From DASUFI01 sp036274635 (GTDB lineage Bacteria; Planctomycetota; B15-G4): a stretch of DNA of 11,407 nt. Both the position numbers and the translations under genes were made by a program. The first letter of the stretch is position 1, and each line of letters begins with the position of its first letter. The stretch spans positions 1-11,407 of the forward strand of contig DASUFI010000317.1 of assembly GCA_036274635.1 (NCBI GenBank), given 5' to 3'. This document shows, in pieces, positions 6,132-11,407 of the stretch. Below the pieces are notes generated by a model. The model saw nothing but the letters and a program-made list of their open reading frames with translations. It was not told where the DNA came from and did no database searches.

Positions 6132-6722
6132 TCAGGGCGAGACAGGCTGATCCACAGCCGCCGGCTCCTCCGGCTTGACGGGTGGCGGCCACTCGCCGTC
6201 GTCTTGTGACGGGTCGGCCCCGAAGATGCCGGCCACGAAGTCGAGCACCTCTCCGACGCGCAGCTCCACATCCAGGCCGACGAACACGAAGGCTGTCGCG
6301 CGCAGCGTCAGCCAGTCCGCACGACGCGGTGCATCCGTGGTGTAGACCGGGCCCTGTCCGCCATTGAAGGCGCTGTCGAGCCTGAAGTGGTGACTTCCCG
6401 AGACGCGGGGAACGCCCTCGGTACGCTCGTTGTGGGAGTTCATGACGATGACTCCGAAGTCGGAGACGACCTCCTTCCAGTGCCCGAAATAGCGGTCGCC
6501 CCACCCCCACGCGTTCGCGTGGTAGGCGCCGAAGCCCAAACCGATGAAGGTCGTCACCTCGACGTGGGCGTCGAAGCCCACGCCCGCCATCACGTGCCCG
6601 CGGACGATGTCCCCGAAGTCGCGGAAGCGCGCCCTGGAATACTCGTCGGCGTTGCAGCCAGCCAGCATGACGGCGAGCACCAGCAACGCTGGATGCGCGG
6701 CCCATCGACGGAATCGCCTCAA
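6132..6722 (-). CDS. Lipoprotein of unknown function
   Basis: I do not recognise a named family. From the TTG at 6722 it is 196 aa, with an arginine-rich n-region (RRFRRW), a hydrophobic segment and the lipobox LAGC (20-23), so it should be exported and lipidated. The mature part is rich in Gly and aromatics and reads as beta-strand-like: HVMAGVGFDAHVEV, FIGLGFGAYHANAWGWG, DRYFGHWKEV. Near the C-terminus FVGLDVELRVGEVLDFVAGIFG precedes an acidic, proline-rich tail. The TTG is preferred because GGAGG sits seven bases upstream and it gives a normal signal peptide. An ATG at 6758 in the same frame has no ribosome binding site and would add 12 residues. It is co-directional with, and 76 bases after, the small membrane protein gene, so it may share the SatD transcript. 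Confidence 0.75.
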   Translation of the reverse strand: MRRFRRWAAHPALLVLAVMLAGCNADEYSRARFRDFGDIVRGHVMAGVGFDAHVEVTTFIGLGFGAYHANAWGWGDRYFGHWKEVVSDFGVIVMNSHNERTEGVPRVSGSHHFRLDSAFNGGQGPVYTTDAPRRADWLTLRATAFVFVGLDVELRVGEVLDFVAGIFGADPSQDDGEWPPPVKPEEPAAVDQPVSP

Positions 6723-6798
6723 GCCGGTGCCTCCGTGGGGATTGTCCAGGACACTCATGCGCCAAGCAGCTGCGCCACCGGCCAGCCGCCTCGTGCCC

Positions 6799-7191
6799 TC
6801 AGCCTTCGATCACCACTCCAGGCCCGAACCTCAGCGCCAGCAGCCCCACCACCACCGCCCAGATGAGGCTCAGCATCGTCCCCACCAGGATGTACTCGGC
6901 CATCTTCTGATCCTGCGTGTCCTTGATCTCCGGGTAGCGCAGCAGGCCCTTGGCCGCGAGGATCAGGCCGATGGCGCCGTAGTCGGCGGCGAGGACGAAG
7001 GTGAGCACGAGGCAGCGCTCGAGCATGCCGATGGTGGCGCCGCCGTCGCGCAGTCCCTTGCGGCGGAAGGCGTCGATGGCGACCTGGTCGTCGACCGAGA
7101 CGAGGCGCCTCAGCGCGAAGTCGACGACGAACCGGCCCCCGAGGATGGCCACCGCGTAGGCCAGCAGGAGCCACAGGTCGTGGCGGTTCAC
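6799..7191 (-). CDS. Small multi-pass membrane protein coupled to the SatD-family gene
   Basis: This 130-aa protein has three or four hydrophobic segments (about 5-25, 56-85 and 99-121). The block IGMLERCLVLTFVLAADYGA (54-73), followed by IGLILAAKGLLRYPEI and AEYILVGTMLSL, resembles the C-terminal membrane part of DUF3307-type proteins, which I recall as frequent neighbours of SatD-family genes. The typical DUF3307 N-terminal region is not present, so this looks like a short or stand-alone version. The GTG at 7191 overlaps the SatD stop by four bases (GTGA), indicating translational coupling. Function is unknown; a membrane partner of the SatD-family protein is the simplest reading. Confidence 0.75.
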   Translation of the reverse strand: MNRHDLWLLLAYAVAILGGRFVVDFALRRLVSVDDQVAIDAFRRKGLRDGGATIGMLERCLVLTFVLAADYGAIGLILAAKGLLRYPEIKDTQDQKMAEYILVGTMLSLIWAVVVGLLALRFGPGVVIEG

Positions 7192-7841
7192 GACCGGCCC
7201 CCGGCGGCGCGGGCGAGGAAGCGGTCGCGGGCCTCCATGAGCGCGAGCACCTCCTTGCCATGCGCGCCGGCCACGCTCTTGTGCAGCGTGGGCTGCGCGA
7301 TGCCCAGCGCCGCCGCGGCCGCCGCCTCGCTGCCGTGGTCGAGGAAGGCCATGACACAGGCGAACTGCCGCCCAGTCCAGTCGTCCCTCACGGCGTGCTG
7401 CAGGCGCTCCATGGCGTTGACCAGATCGTCCACGCCGGCATCGCCCGAGGCCAGCACCGCGCCCGGCCCGCGCCGCTTCTTCGCGGCCAGGATGGCGGCG
7501 CGCGAGCGCTGGAAGCAGGGTCCGTCCATCAACGACGTGCGCTCGCGGAGCTCCGTGCTGACGGTCCCCCAGCCCAGCCCCGAGCGGACGCGCAGCGGGT
7601 GCAGTGCCCGCCGCACCGCGAAGTCCACCGCGAAGGCCGCGACCAGCGTGCGCGCCAGCCCCTGCCACTCGTCGCCCAGCGTGATGGCCAGCGGCACCAC
7701 CAGGCGCTCGCCGTGCTCGGCGTTCACGCGCGCCAGGCCGGCCTCGAGGCGCAGCTGCACCGCGCGCCGGTCCGCCTCGCGCTGGGAGTCGACGAGGTCG
7801 CCGGTGAGGCAGGCGTAGAGCGTGGAGCGGGCGGTGGCCAT
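7188..7841 (-). CDS. SatD family protein with C-terminal helix-turn-helix, probable transcriptional regulator
   Basis: This 217-aa protein matches the SatD family in layout. It begins LYACLTGDLVDSQ (8-20), has the core ITLGDEWQGLA (53-63), then RVRSGLGWGTVSTE (84-97) and MDGPCFQRSRAAI (105-117). The fold is reminiscent of nucleotidyl-cyclase/GGDEF-like domains, although the usual catalytic metal residues cannot be confirmed. The C-terminus (about 160-210, FLDHGSEAAAAAALGIAQPT followed by LHKSV) reads as a helix-turn-helix, so DNA binding is likely. SatD was named from the Streptococcus secretion and acid tolerance operon. The ATG at 7841 is chosen because the family domain begins within ten residues. 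The frame stays open to an ATG at 7901, but that segment is AT-rich and contains the operator-like repeats. The gene is coupled to the membrane gene by a GTGA overlap. Confidence 0.85.
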   Translation of the reverse strand: MATARSTLYACLTGDLVDSQREADRRAVQLRLEAGLARVNAEHGERLVVPLAITLGDEWQGLARTLVAAFAVDFAVRRALHPLRVRSGLGWGTVSTELRERTSLMDGPCFQRSRAAILAAKKRRGPGAVLASGDAGVDDLVNAMERLQHAVRDDWTGRQFACVMAFLDHGSEAAAAAALGIAQPTLHKSVAGAHGKEVLALMEARDRFLARAAGGRS

Positions 7842-7846
7842 GGGCG

Positions 7847-7936
7847 GATAGCTATCATAGGCTATTTTATTAACTATAGCCTTTTTCGTGGATTTTCTCA
7901 TCGCCTCTTGAGGCTATGAATCGCCGCCATAGCCTC
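7847..7936. promoter_or_regulatory. AT-rich operator array upstream of the SatD-family gene
   Basis: The stretch 7847-7900 is only about one third GC in an otherwise very GC-rich window. It and the next 36 bases contain repeated ATAGCC/GGCTAT half-sites: a perfect palindrome GATAGCTATC (7847-7856), ATAGGCTAT (7857-7865), CTATAGCC (7874-7881), and a perfect 9-bp inverted repeat GAGGCTATG/CATAGCCTC (7910-7918 and 7928-7936). A TATGAT hexamer on the minus strand (7859-7854) overlaps the first two sites and could be the SatD-gene -10 box. The array lies between divergent genes, so it could control SatD, the ABC exporter, or both. Confidence 0.7.
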
Positions 7937-8000
7937 CGGCCGGACGAGCGCGCCGGCCGCGCGCTCCTGCCGCCGGACGCACGGCCGGGGCCGGTCACCC

Positions 8001-8009
8001 TGCTACCCT
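8001..8009 (+). promoter_or_regulatory. Extended -10-like element just before the ABC ATPase start
   Basis: TGCTACCCT gives a TGn-extended -10 hexamer (TACCCT, 8004-8009) ending six bases before the ATG at 8016. No clear -35 or ribosome binding site is visible. The spacing fits a leaderless transcript. Confidence 0.4.
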
Positions 8010-8015
8010 CGGCCC

Positions 8016-8948
8016 ATGCCCGCCGCCCTGGCCGTGCGCAACCTGGTGAAGTCCTACGGCAGCGTGCGCGCCGTCCGGGACGCGTCCTTCGAGGTGCCCC
8101 AGGGCTCGATCTGCGGCCTGCTCGGCCCCAACGGCTCGGGCAAGACCACCACCCTCGCCTGCGCCCTCGGCCTGCTGCCCTTTGACAGCGGCGCCATCGA
8201 CGTGCTGGGCGTGCCGGCGCACCGCATCCACGAGACGGGCGGCCGCGTGGCCGTGGTCTTCGACGGGGCCACGCTGGTCGACGGCCTCAGCTGCCGCCAG
8301 AACCTCCAGTACGCGCGCCGCACCCTGGGCCACTCCGGCGGCCGCAGCGACGACGAGGCCCTGCAGCTCACCGGCATCGCCGAGCTGGCCGGTCGCCATG
8401 CGGGCGGGCTCTCGCTGGGCCAGCGCCGGCGCCTCTCCATCGCGCGCGCCCTCATCGGCCGGCCCGAGCTGCTGGTGCTCGACGAGCCGCTCTCGGGCCT
8501 CGACACCGTGGGCGTGCGCGCCATGCTGCAGCTCTTCACGCGCCTGCACGAGCAGGGACTCACCCTGCTGGTCTCCAGCCACCGCCTGCCGGAGATGGAG
8601 ACCATCCTCACGCGGGCGGCCATCATCATGGGCGGCCAGCTCCTGCGCGACGCCAGCCTGGACGAGCTGCTCCAGGGCCAGCGCCTGCGGCTGCGGGTGC
8701 GCGCCGCGCCGGCACCCGACGCCGTCGCCGCCCTCGCGCGTCTGCCGGGCGTCACCCTGCTCGAGCGCCGCCCCGACGACGAGCTCGTCGTGCTGCCGGG
8801 CGCCACCTCCCCCGCCGCGGTGAACGCCGCGCTGGTGGCCGCGGGCTGCGCCGTCTCGGCCCTCGTGCCCGAGCGCAGCACGCTGCTCTCCGTGTTCGAG
8901 TCGCTGGTGGACGAGCAGCGGGCCCAGGGCGTCGAGGTGCCGGTGTGA
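8016..8948 (+). CDS. ABC transporter ATP-binding protein
   Basis: This 310-aa ATPase should power an ABC-2-type exporter at the cytoplasmic face of the membrane. Walker A is GPNGSGKTT (37-45), the signature is LSLGQRRR (132-139), Walker B with the catalytic glutamate is LLVLDEP (152-158), the D-loop is SGLD (160-163) and the H-loop is His189 in SSHR. After residue 215 there is a C-terminal extension typical of drug, antibiotic or Nat/Ccm-like exporters. The Q-loop region reads VVFDGATLVDGLS (80-92), with Asp where Gln or Glu is usual. The gene shares a four-base overlap (GTGA) with the permease, so the two form one transporter. Substrate cannot be told. The operator array and divergent SatD-family gene lie upstream. 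Confidence 0.95.
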   Translation: MPAALAVRNLVKSYGSVRAVRDASFEVPQGSICGLLGPNGSGKTTTLACALGLLPFDSGAIDVLGVPAHRIHETGGRVAVVFDGATLVDGLSCRQNLQYARRTLGHSGGRSDDEALQLTGIAELAGRHAGGLSLGQRRRLSIARALIGRPELLVLDEPLSGLDTVGVRAMLQLFTRLHEQGLTLLVSSHRLPEMETILTRAAIIMGGQLLRDASLDELLQGQRLRLRVRAAPAPDAVAALARLPGVTLLERRPDDELVVLPGATSPAAVNAALVAAGCAVSALVPERSTLLSVFESLVDEQRAQGVEVPV

Positions 8949-9814
8949 AGGGCACGCTGCGCGTCCTCTCGGCCGAGTGGTACCGCGCGCGGCACTCGCG
9001 CGTGCTGGCCGTCGGCGCCTTCTTCCTCGCGGCCGTCGCCGCCCTGCGCGTCGTGGCCGCGTGGCTCGCCGACCGCGCCAACTACGCCGCCGCCGTGCAG
9101 CGCGCCCTCTCCCAGTCGCGGCCCGCGCCGCCGCCGCCCGGCCCCGGAAACGCCTGGTCGCCCTTCGTGGACGGCTGGCTGGCCGGCCTCACCGTGGCCA
9201 CGCTGCTGCTGCTCATCGCCTCGGCGCGCTCGCTCGCCGGCGATCGCGAGGCCGGCCTGCTGCGCGTCGCGCGCACGCGCAGCGCCTCGCGCACTGCGCT
9301 GGTGCTGGGCCGCGCGCTGCTGGGCATCCTGCTCGTCCTCGGCGCGCTGGCCGTCACCGGCCTCGGGTCCTTCGCGGTCTCCAGCGCCCTCTACGTCTTC
9401 GGCCCCATCACCGAGGGCGGCTTCACGATCTACGCCCAGGACGAGCTGCGCGCCGAGCTGCTCTCGGCGCTGCTGGCCACCGTCGCCCCGCTGCTCGCCA
9501 CGTGGGTCTTCGGCCTGTGCATCTCGTCCCTCGCGCGCGGCGGCACCGGCGCCGTCTCGGCCGCGCTGGCCATCTACCTCGGCTTCGACCTCTTCAAGGA
9601 GGTGCTCGGGCCGCGGCAGTACTGGGTGTTCGCGGCCTTCAACCCGTCCTTCGTGGACAAGTCCTGCCTGCACGAGATGTCCGGCATCGCGCGCGGGATG
9701 TCCGACGCCGGCTACAGCCAGGCGCTCTACGCGCAGAACCTGTGGCTGCCGTGGCCGTGGGCGGCGGGGATGTTGCTGGTGGCTTGCCTGGTGATGGGGA
9801 GGCGGGCGCTGTGA
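8945..9814 (+). CDS. ABC-2-type transporter permease
   Basis: This 289-aa membrane protein has about six hydrophobic segments: roughly 18-41, 76-94, 119-134, 136-153, 175-195 plus 205-220, and 269-289. A short extracytoplasmic proline-rich stretch (PAPPPPGPG, 60-68) follows the first helix. The cytoplasmic motif LAGDREAGLLRVARTRSASR (about 97-116) is characteristic of ABC-2 permeases, corresponding to the GEREEGTL..L..PVSR region. The GTG start at 8945 overlaps the ATPase stop by four bases, implying coupled translation and a heterotetrameric exporter. The loop containing FNPSFVDKSCLHEMSG (about 234-249) has no obvious counterpart I can name. The transported substrate is unknown. Confidence 0.88.
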   Translation: MKGTLRVLSAEWYRARHSRVLAVGAFFLAAVAALRVVAAWLADRANYAAAVQRALSQSRPAPPPPGPGNAWSPFVDGWLAGLTVATLLLLIASARSLAGDREAGLLRVARTRSASRTALVLGRALLGILLVLGALAVTGLGSFAVSSALYVFGPITEGGFTIYAQDELRAELLSALLATVAPLLATWVFGLCISSLARGGTGAVSAALAIYLGFDLFKEVLGPRQYWVFAAFNPSFVDKSCLHEMSGIARGMSDAGYSQALYAQNLWLPWPWAAGMLLVACLVMGRRAL

Positions 9815-9826
9815 CGCGTGGCGTCA
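9812..9826 (+). terminator. Short hairpin at the permease stop codon
   Basis: TGACGC (9812-9817, containing the stop codon) pairs perfectly with GCGTCA (9821-9826) around three bases. There is no T-tract, so terminator function is doubtful. Confidence 0.2.
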
Positions 9827-9934
9827 GGCCCCCGTGGGAGCGCCGAGTTTCGACTGTGGCGTAACGCCGAGCGCCTCGCCCCGACAGGCTTCCCGGGAAT
9901 CCCTCCCGCCGGAGCCATGACCTTGAAGTCTCGT

Positions 9935-9960
9935 GCTCGACATCGAATCGAGCGGAATCG
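9935..9960. promoter_or_regulatory. Possible operator of the toxin-antitoxin operon
   Basis: A perfect inverted repeat GCTCGA/TCGAGC (9935-9940 and 9948-9953) overlaps two direct copies of GAATCG (9945-9950 and 9955-9960). It lies 34-59 bases upstream of the predicted -10. Type II toxin-antitoxin operons are usually self-repressed through such sites, but the repeats are short and this is tentative. Confidence 0.3.
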
Positions 9961-9990
9961 CCGCTCGCACTGTCCGCCTGGGCGACCGCC

Positions 9991-9999
9991 TGCTAGTCT
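9991..9999 (+). promoter_or_regulatory. Extended -10-like element before the antitoxin start
   Basis: TGCTAGTCT contains a TGn-extended hexamer TAGTCT (9994-9999) ending seven bases before the GTG at 10007. It closely resembles the element at 8001-8009, and again no ribosome binding site intervenes. Confidence 0.4.
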
Positions 10000-10006
10000 T
10001 CGCCGC

Positions 10007-10231
10007 GTGGACCCGGAACTCGATCGCTGGCTGGCCAAGTTGCTGAAGCTGCCCACCGAGGTCCGAGCGGCGCTCGCAGGAGCGCTCCTCGACAGCCTGG
10101 AAGAGCACGTCGATCCCGACGTCGAGGCCGCCTGGGCGGCCGAGATCTCACGTCGGGTACGTGAAGTGGACGACGGTCGAGCCCGACTCGAGCCCTGGCA
10201 CGAAGTCCGCAAGCGTCTGCTCGACGACTGA
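10007..10231 (+). CDS. Antitoxin of a type II toxin-antitoxin pair (putative addiction module component, PF09720-like)
   Basis: This 74-aa protein matches the short addiction-module antitoxin layout. An N-terminal helix contains LKLPTEVRAALAGALLDSLE (13-32), followed by VEAAWAAEISRRVREVDDGR (39-58), where the AW..EI..R pattern is diagnostic, and a charged tail (PWHEVRKRL) expected to bind the toxin. The GTG at 10007 is chosen because the family begins there. The frame is open to 9818, but the extension has no family resemblance. The toxin start lies one base after the stop. The region around this operon looks less GC-rich than its neighbours, as is common for horizontally moved toxin-antitoxin modules. 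Confidence 0.85.
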   Translation: MDPELDRWLAKLLKLPTEVRAALAGALLDSLEEHVDPDVEAAWAAEISRRVREVDDGRARLEPWHEVRKRLLDD

Positions 10232-10232
10232 A

Positions 10233-10547
10233 GTGCCTTCCACCATCGTCCGAGTCCACTCGGCGGCCTCCGCCGAGATGGAAGAGGCCATCCGCTGGTA
10301 CTCAGCCTCGAGTCCTTACGCCGCCGCCGGCTTCAAGCGTGAGATCACGGAAGCGATGCAAGCCGTCCTGCTCCATCCAGAGAGGGGGCGCCAGATCGAA
10401 GGTGAAATGCGCAGAGTCGTGCTGCGTCGCTTTCCGTTCTCGATCATCTACCGCATGCGGGCCGAAGAGATCCTCATCGTCGCACTTGCGCATGCATCAC
10501 GCCTGCCGGGGTATTGGGCAATTCGCACAGCAGGTCCTCCGTCGTAG
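10233..10547 (+). CDS. RelE/ParE-family toxin
   Basis: This 104-aa toxin is expected to be neutralised by the product of the preceding gene. Family landmarks are AEMEEAIRWY (14-23), FKREITEAM (34-42), HPERGRQI (48-55), RRVVLRRFPFSIIYRM (60-75) and the C-terminal LAHASRLPGYWAIR (85-98). This H..R.PGYW..R ending is typical of the ParE-like branch. ParE proteins act on DNA gyrase and RelE proteins on ribosome-bound mRNA; which applies here cannot be settled from sequence. The start is GTG at 10233, one base after the antitoxin TGA, with no separate ribosome binding site, so translational coupling is likely. Length is normal for the family. Confidence 0.88.
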   Translation: MPSTIVRVHSAASAEMEEAIRWYSASSPYAAAGFKREITEAMQAVLLHPERGRQIEGEMRRVVLRRFPFSIIYRMRAEEILIVALAHASRLPGYWAIRTAGPPS

Positions 10548-10572
10548 CGCCGCTCCGAGGCTGAGCAGTCGA

Positions 10573-10610
10573 CGGGCCGCGCGCAGTCGGGCGGTCGGCA
10601 ATGCGGCCCG
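10573..10610. terminator. Possible bidirectional terminator between convergent genes
   Basis: CGGGCCGC (10573-10580) pairs with GCGGCCCG (10603-10610) across a 22-base loop. It sits between the toxin stop and the stop of the convergent minus-strand gene. No T-tract is present and the loop is long. Confidence 0.3.
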
Positions 10611-10619
10611 GTCAGGACC

Positions 10620-11054
10620 TCAGTAGCAGGCGTACATGACGCCGGTGCGCTCCAGGTCCGATCCGAGAAGAGACGCCCGCACTTGCCAGGTGTCGATCTC
10701 GTAGCAAGCTCCCCGGTCCGTGACGCAGCTGACGATCGTGACGAAGTCACTGCCGTCTTCGGACGGATCGTGCCGGAGACGGAGCGCGGGCCCATGCGCC
10801 AGCTCGAGTGCCTGCGACGCGACGAAGGCAAGCCGCTCGCTCTGCAGGGACTCCATCAGGCGCTCGGCCGAGACGCCCTCGACCTCGCAAACGAACCTGA
10901 CCTTCTCCTCCGGCGGATCACGATCCCAACGCTCTCCCTCGATGACCCTGCGAGCGACAGCCTCCACGGCGGCATCGAGCGATGGCCGCGACTGCCCGCA
11001 GGCCAGCGCGACCGCGCAAGCCGGAAAGACGAACAGAACGGCGATGGCCTTCAT
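10620..11054 (-). CDS. Small secreted protein of unknown function
   Basis: No family is recognised. From the ATG at 11054 the product is 144 aa, beginning with a signal peptide (MKAIAVLFVFPACAVALACG). Cleavage is likely near the ALAC segment. Cys19 could be lipidated, but the -3 residue is Ala rather than Leu, so the lipobox is weak. The mature part has helical, charged segments (DAAVEAVARRVIEGERW) and several cysteines after VRFV, IVS, RGA and near the C-terminus (MYACY), suggesting disulfides outside the cytoplasm. In-frame upstream starts (ATG 11081, GTG 11096) would lengthen the n-region and also lack ribosome binding sites. The gene converges on the toxin-antitoxin operon. Coding is inferred from the clean signal peptide and absence of a better frame. 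Confidence 0.6.
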   Translation of the reverse strand: MKAIAVLFVFPACAVALACGQSRPSLDAAVEAVARRVIEGERWDRDPPEEKVRFVCEVEGVSAERLMESLQSERLAFVASQALELAHGPALRLRHDPSEDGSDFVTIVSCVTDRGACYEIDTWQVRASLLGSDLERTGVMYACY

Positions 11055-11169
11055 CGTGAATTCGTTGCGTGATCGAGTCATCGAGCGTCGCGGCACCGCA
11101 CAGCAACCGCCTGGGCCTTGCCCTCCATGCGCTGAATCCGCCCAACGCCGGCCAGCGATCCGACCGCCC

Positions 11170-11407
11170 TCAGCCCCCGAACCCCCGCACCGCCTCGATC
11201 ACCGCCGCCTGCTGCGCCTCCGGCATCTCCGGATAGATCGGCAGGCTCAGGATCTCGTCCACCGCCCGCTCCGCCTCGCGCGGCGGCGACGGCACCCGCG
11301 CGTGCTCGCGCACGGCCTGCATCTGCGACAGGGCCCGCGGATAGTGGACCAGCGTGGGCAGGCCGGCCTCGGCGAGGTGCGCGCGCAGGGCGTCGCGGCG
11401 ACGGCTG
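11170..11407 (-). CDS. DegT/DnrJ/EryC1/StrS-type sugar aminotransferase, C-terminal fragment (continues past window end)
   Basis: The visible 78 residues match the C-terminus of PLP-dependent nucleotide-sugar aminotransferases. RDALRAHLAEAGLPTLVHYP is the segment that usually reads ..L...GI.T..HYP, followed by AERAVDEILSLPIYPEMPEA and AVIEAVRGF, the family's standard LSLP..P ending. These enzymes make amino sugars for lipopolysaccharide, glycans or natural products. The active-site lysine lies outside the window. Between HYP and the LSLP block the sequence is ALSQMQAVREHARVPSPP, whereas many members have PLH.Q.AY, so this copy has some local divergence. The stop is TGA at 11172-11170, and about 115 bases separate it from the next gene downstream. 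Confidence 0.85.
   Translation of the reverse strand, partial: SRRRDALRAHLAEAGLPTLVHYPRALSQMQAVREHARVPSPPREAERAVDEILSLPIYPEMPEAQQAAVIEAVRGFGG

Noticed and set aside
7842..7901. Longer SatD-family start at ATG 7901
   Set aside because: The extra 20 residues come from the AT-rich operator-like stretch, and the family domain begins immediately after the ATG at 7841.
9818..10006. N-terminal extension of the antitoxin
   Set aside because: The sequence has no antitoxin resemblance and contains the candidate operator and -10 element.

Overview
The window is a GC-rich bacterial chromosome segment with tightly packed genes, short overlapping junctions (TGATG, GTGA) and frequent GTG/TTG starts. A b6-type cytochrome bc operon led by a HEAT-repeat membrane protein, a TRL-like lipoprotein and a SatD-family gene together suggest a high-GC environmental lineage. 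Planctomycetota is my best guess, held with low confidence. No rRNA, tRNA, CRISPR array or insertion sequence is visible.

Layout. Positions 1-3554 (minus strand) hold an operon in the order HEAT-repeat membrane protein, Rieske iron-sulfur protein, cytochrome b6-like subunit, and cytochrome b C-terminal-domain subunit running off the left edge. Together these encode the core of a quinol:acceptor oxidoreductase; the c-type cytochrome subunit is not in view. A 311-bp divergent intergenic region (3555-3865) carries a near-perfect 72-bp palindrome. It leads into a plus-strand gene (3866-5629) encoding a DedA-type membrane domain fused to an ATP-grasp ligase-like domain, the most unusual protein here. 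A TRL-like lipoprotein gene (5755-6069) follows, with its own probable promoter and a structured 5' leader. It converges, across a strong hairpin, on a minus-strand cluster: SatD-family regulator-like protein (7841-7188), small membrane protein (7191-6799) and lipoprotein of unknown function (6722-6132).

Upstream of the SatD gene an AT-rich island carries an array of ATAGCC/GGCTAT half-sites, probably a SatD-family operator that could also act on the divergent genes. Those divergent genes are a two-gene ABC exporter (ATPase 8016-8948, ABC-2-type permease 8945-9814). Next come a type II toxin-antitoxin pair (10007-10547, PF09720-like antitoxin and RelE/ParE-like toxin), a convergent small secreted protein of unknown function (11054-10620, minus), and the C-terminal end of a DegT/StrS-type sugar aminotransferase (from 11170 off the right edge, minus).

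Regulation. At three plus-strand genes (3866, 8016, 10007) a -10-like hexamer lies only 6-8 nt before the start codon and no good ribosome binding site is seen, suggesting leaderless mRNAs. Other genes (1049, 1841, 5755, 6722) have clear purine-rich Shine-Dalgarno sequences. The organism therefore appears to mix both modes. All functional statements come from reading the sequence and recalling protein families; no database search was run.
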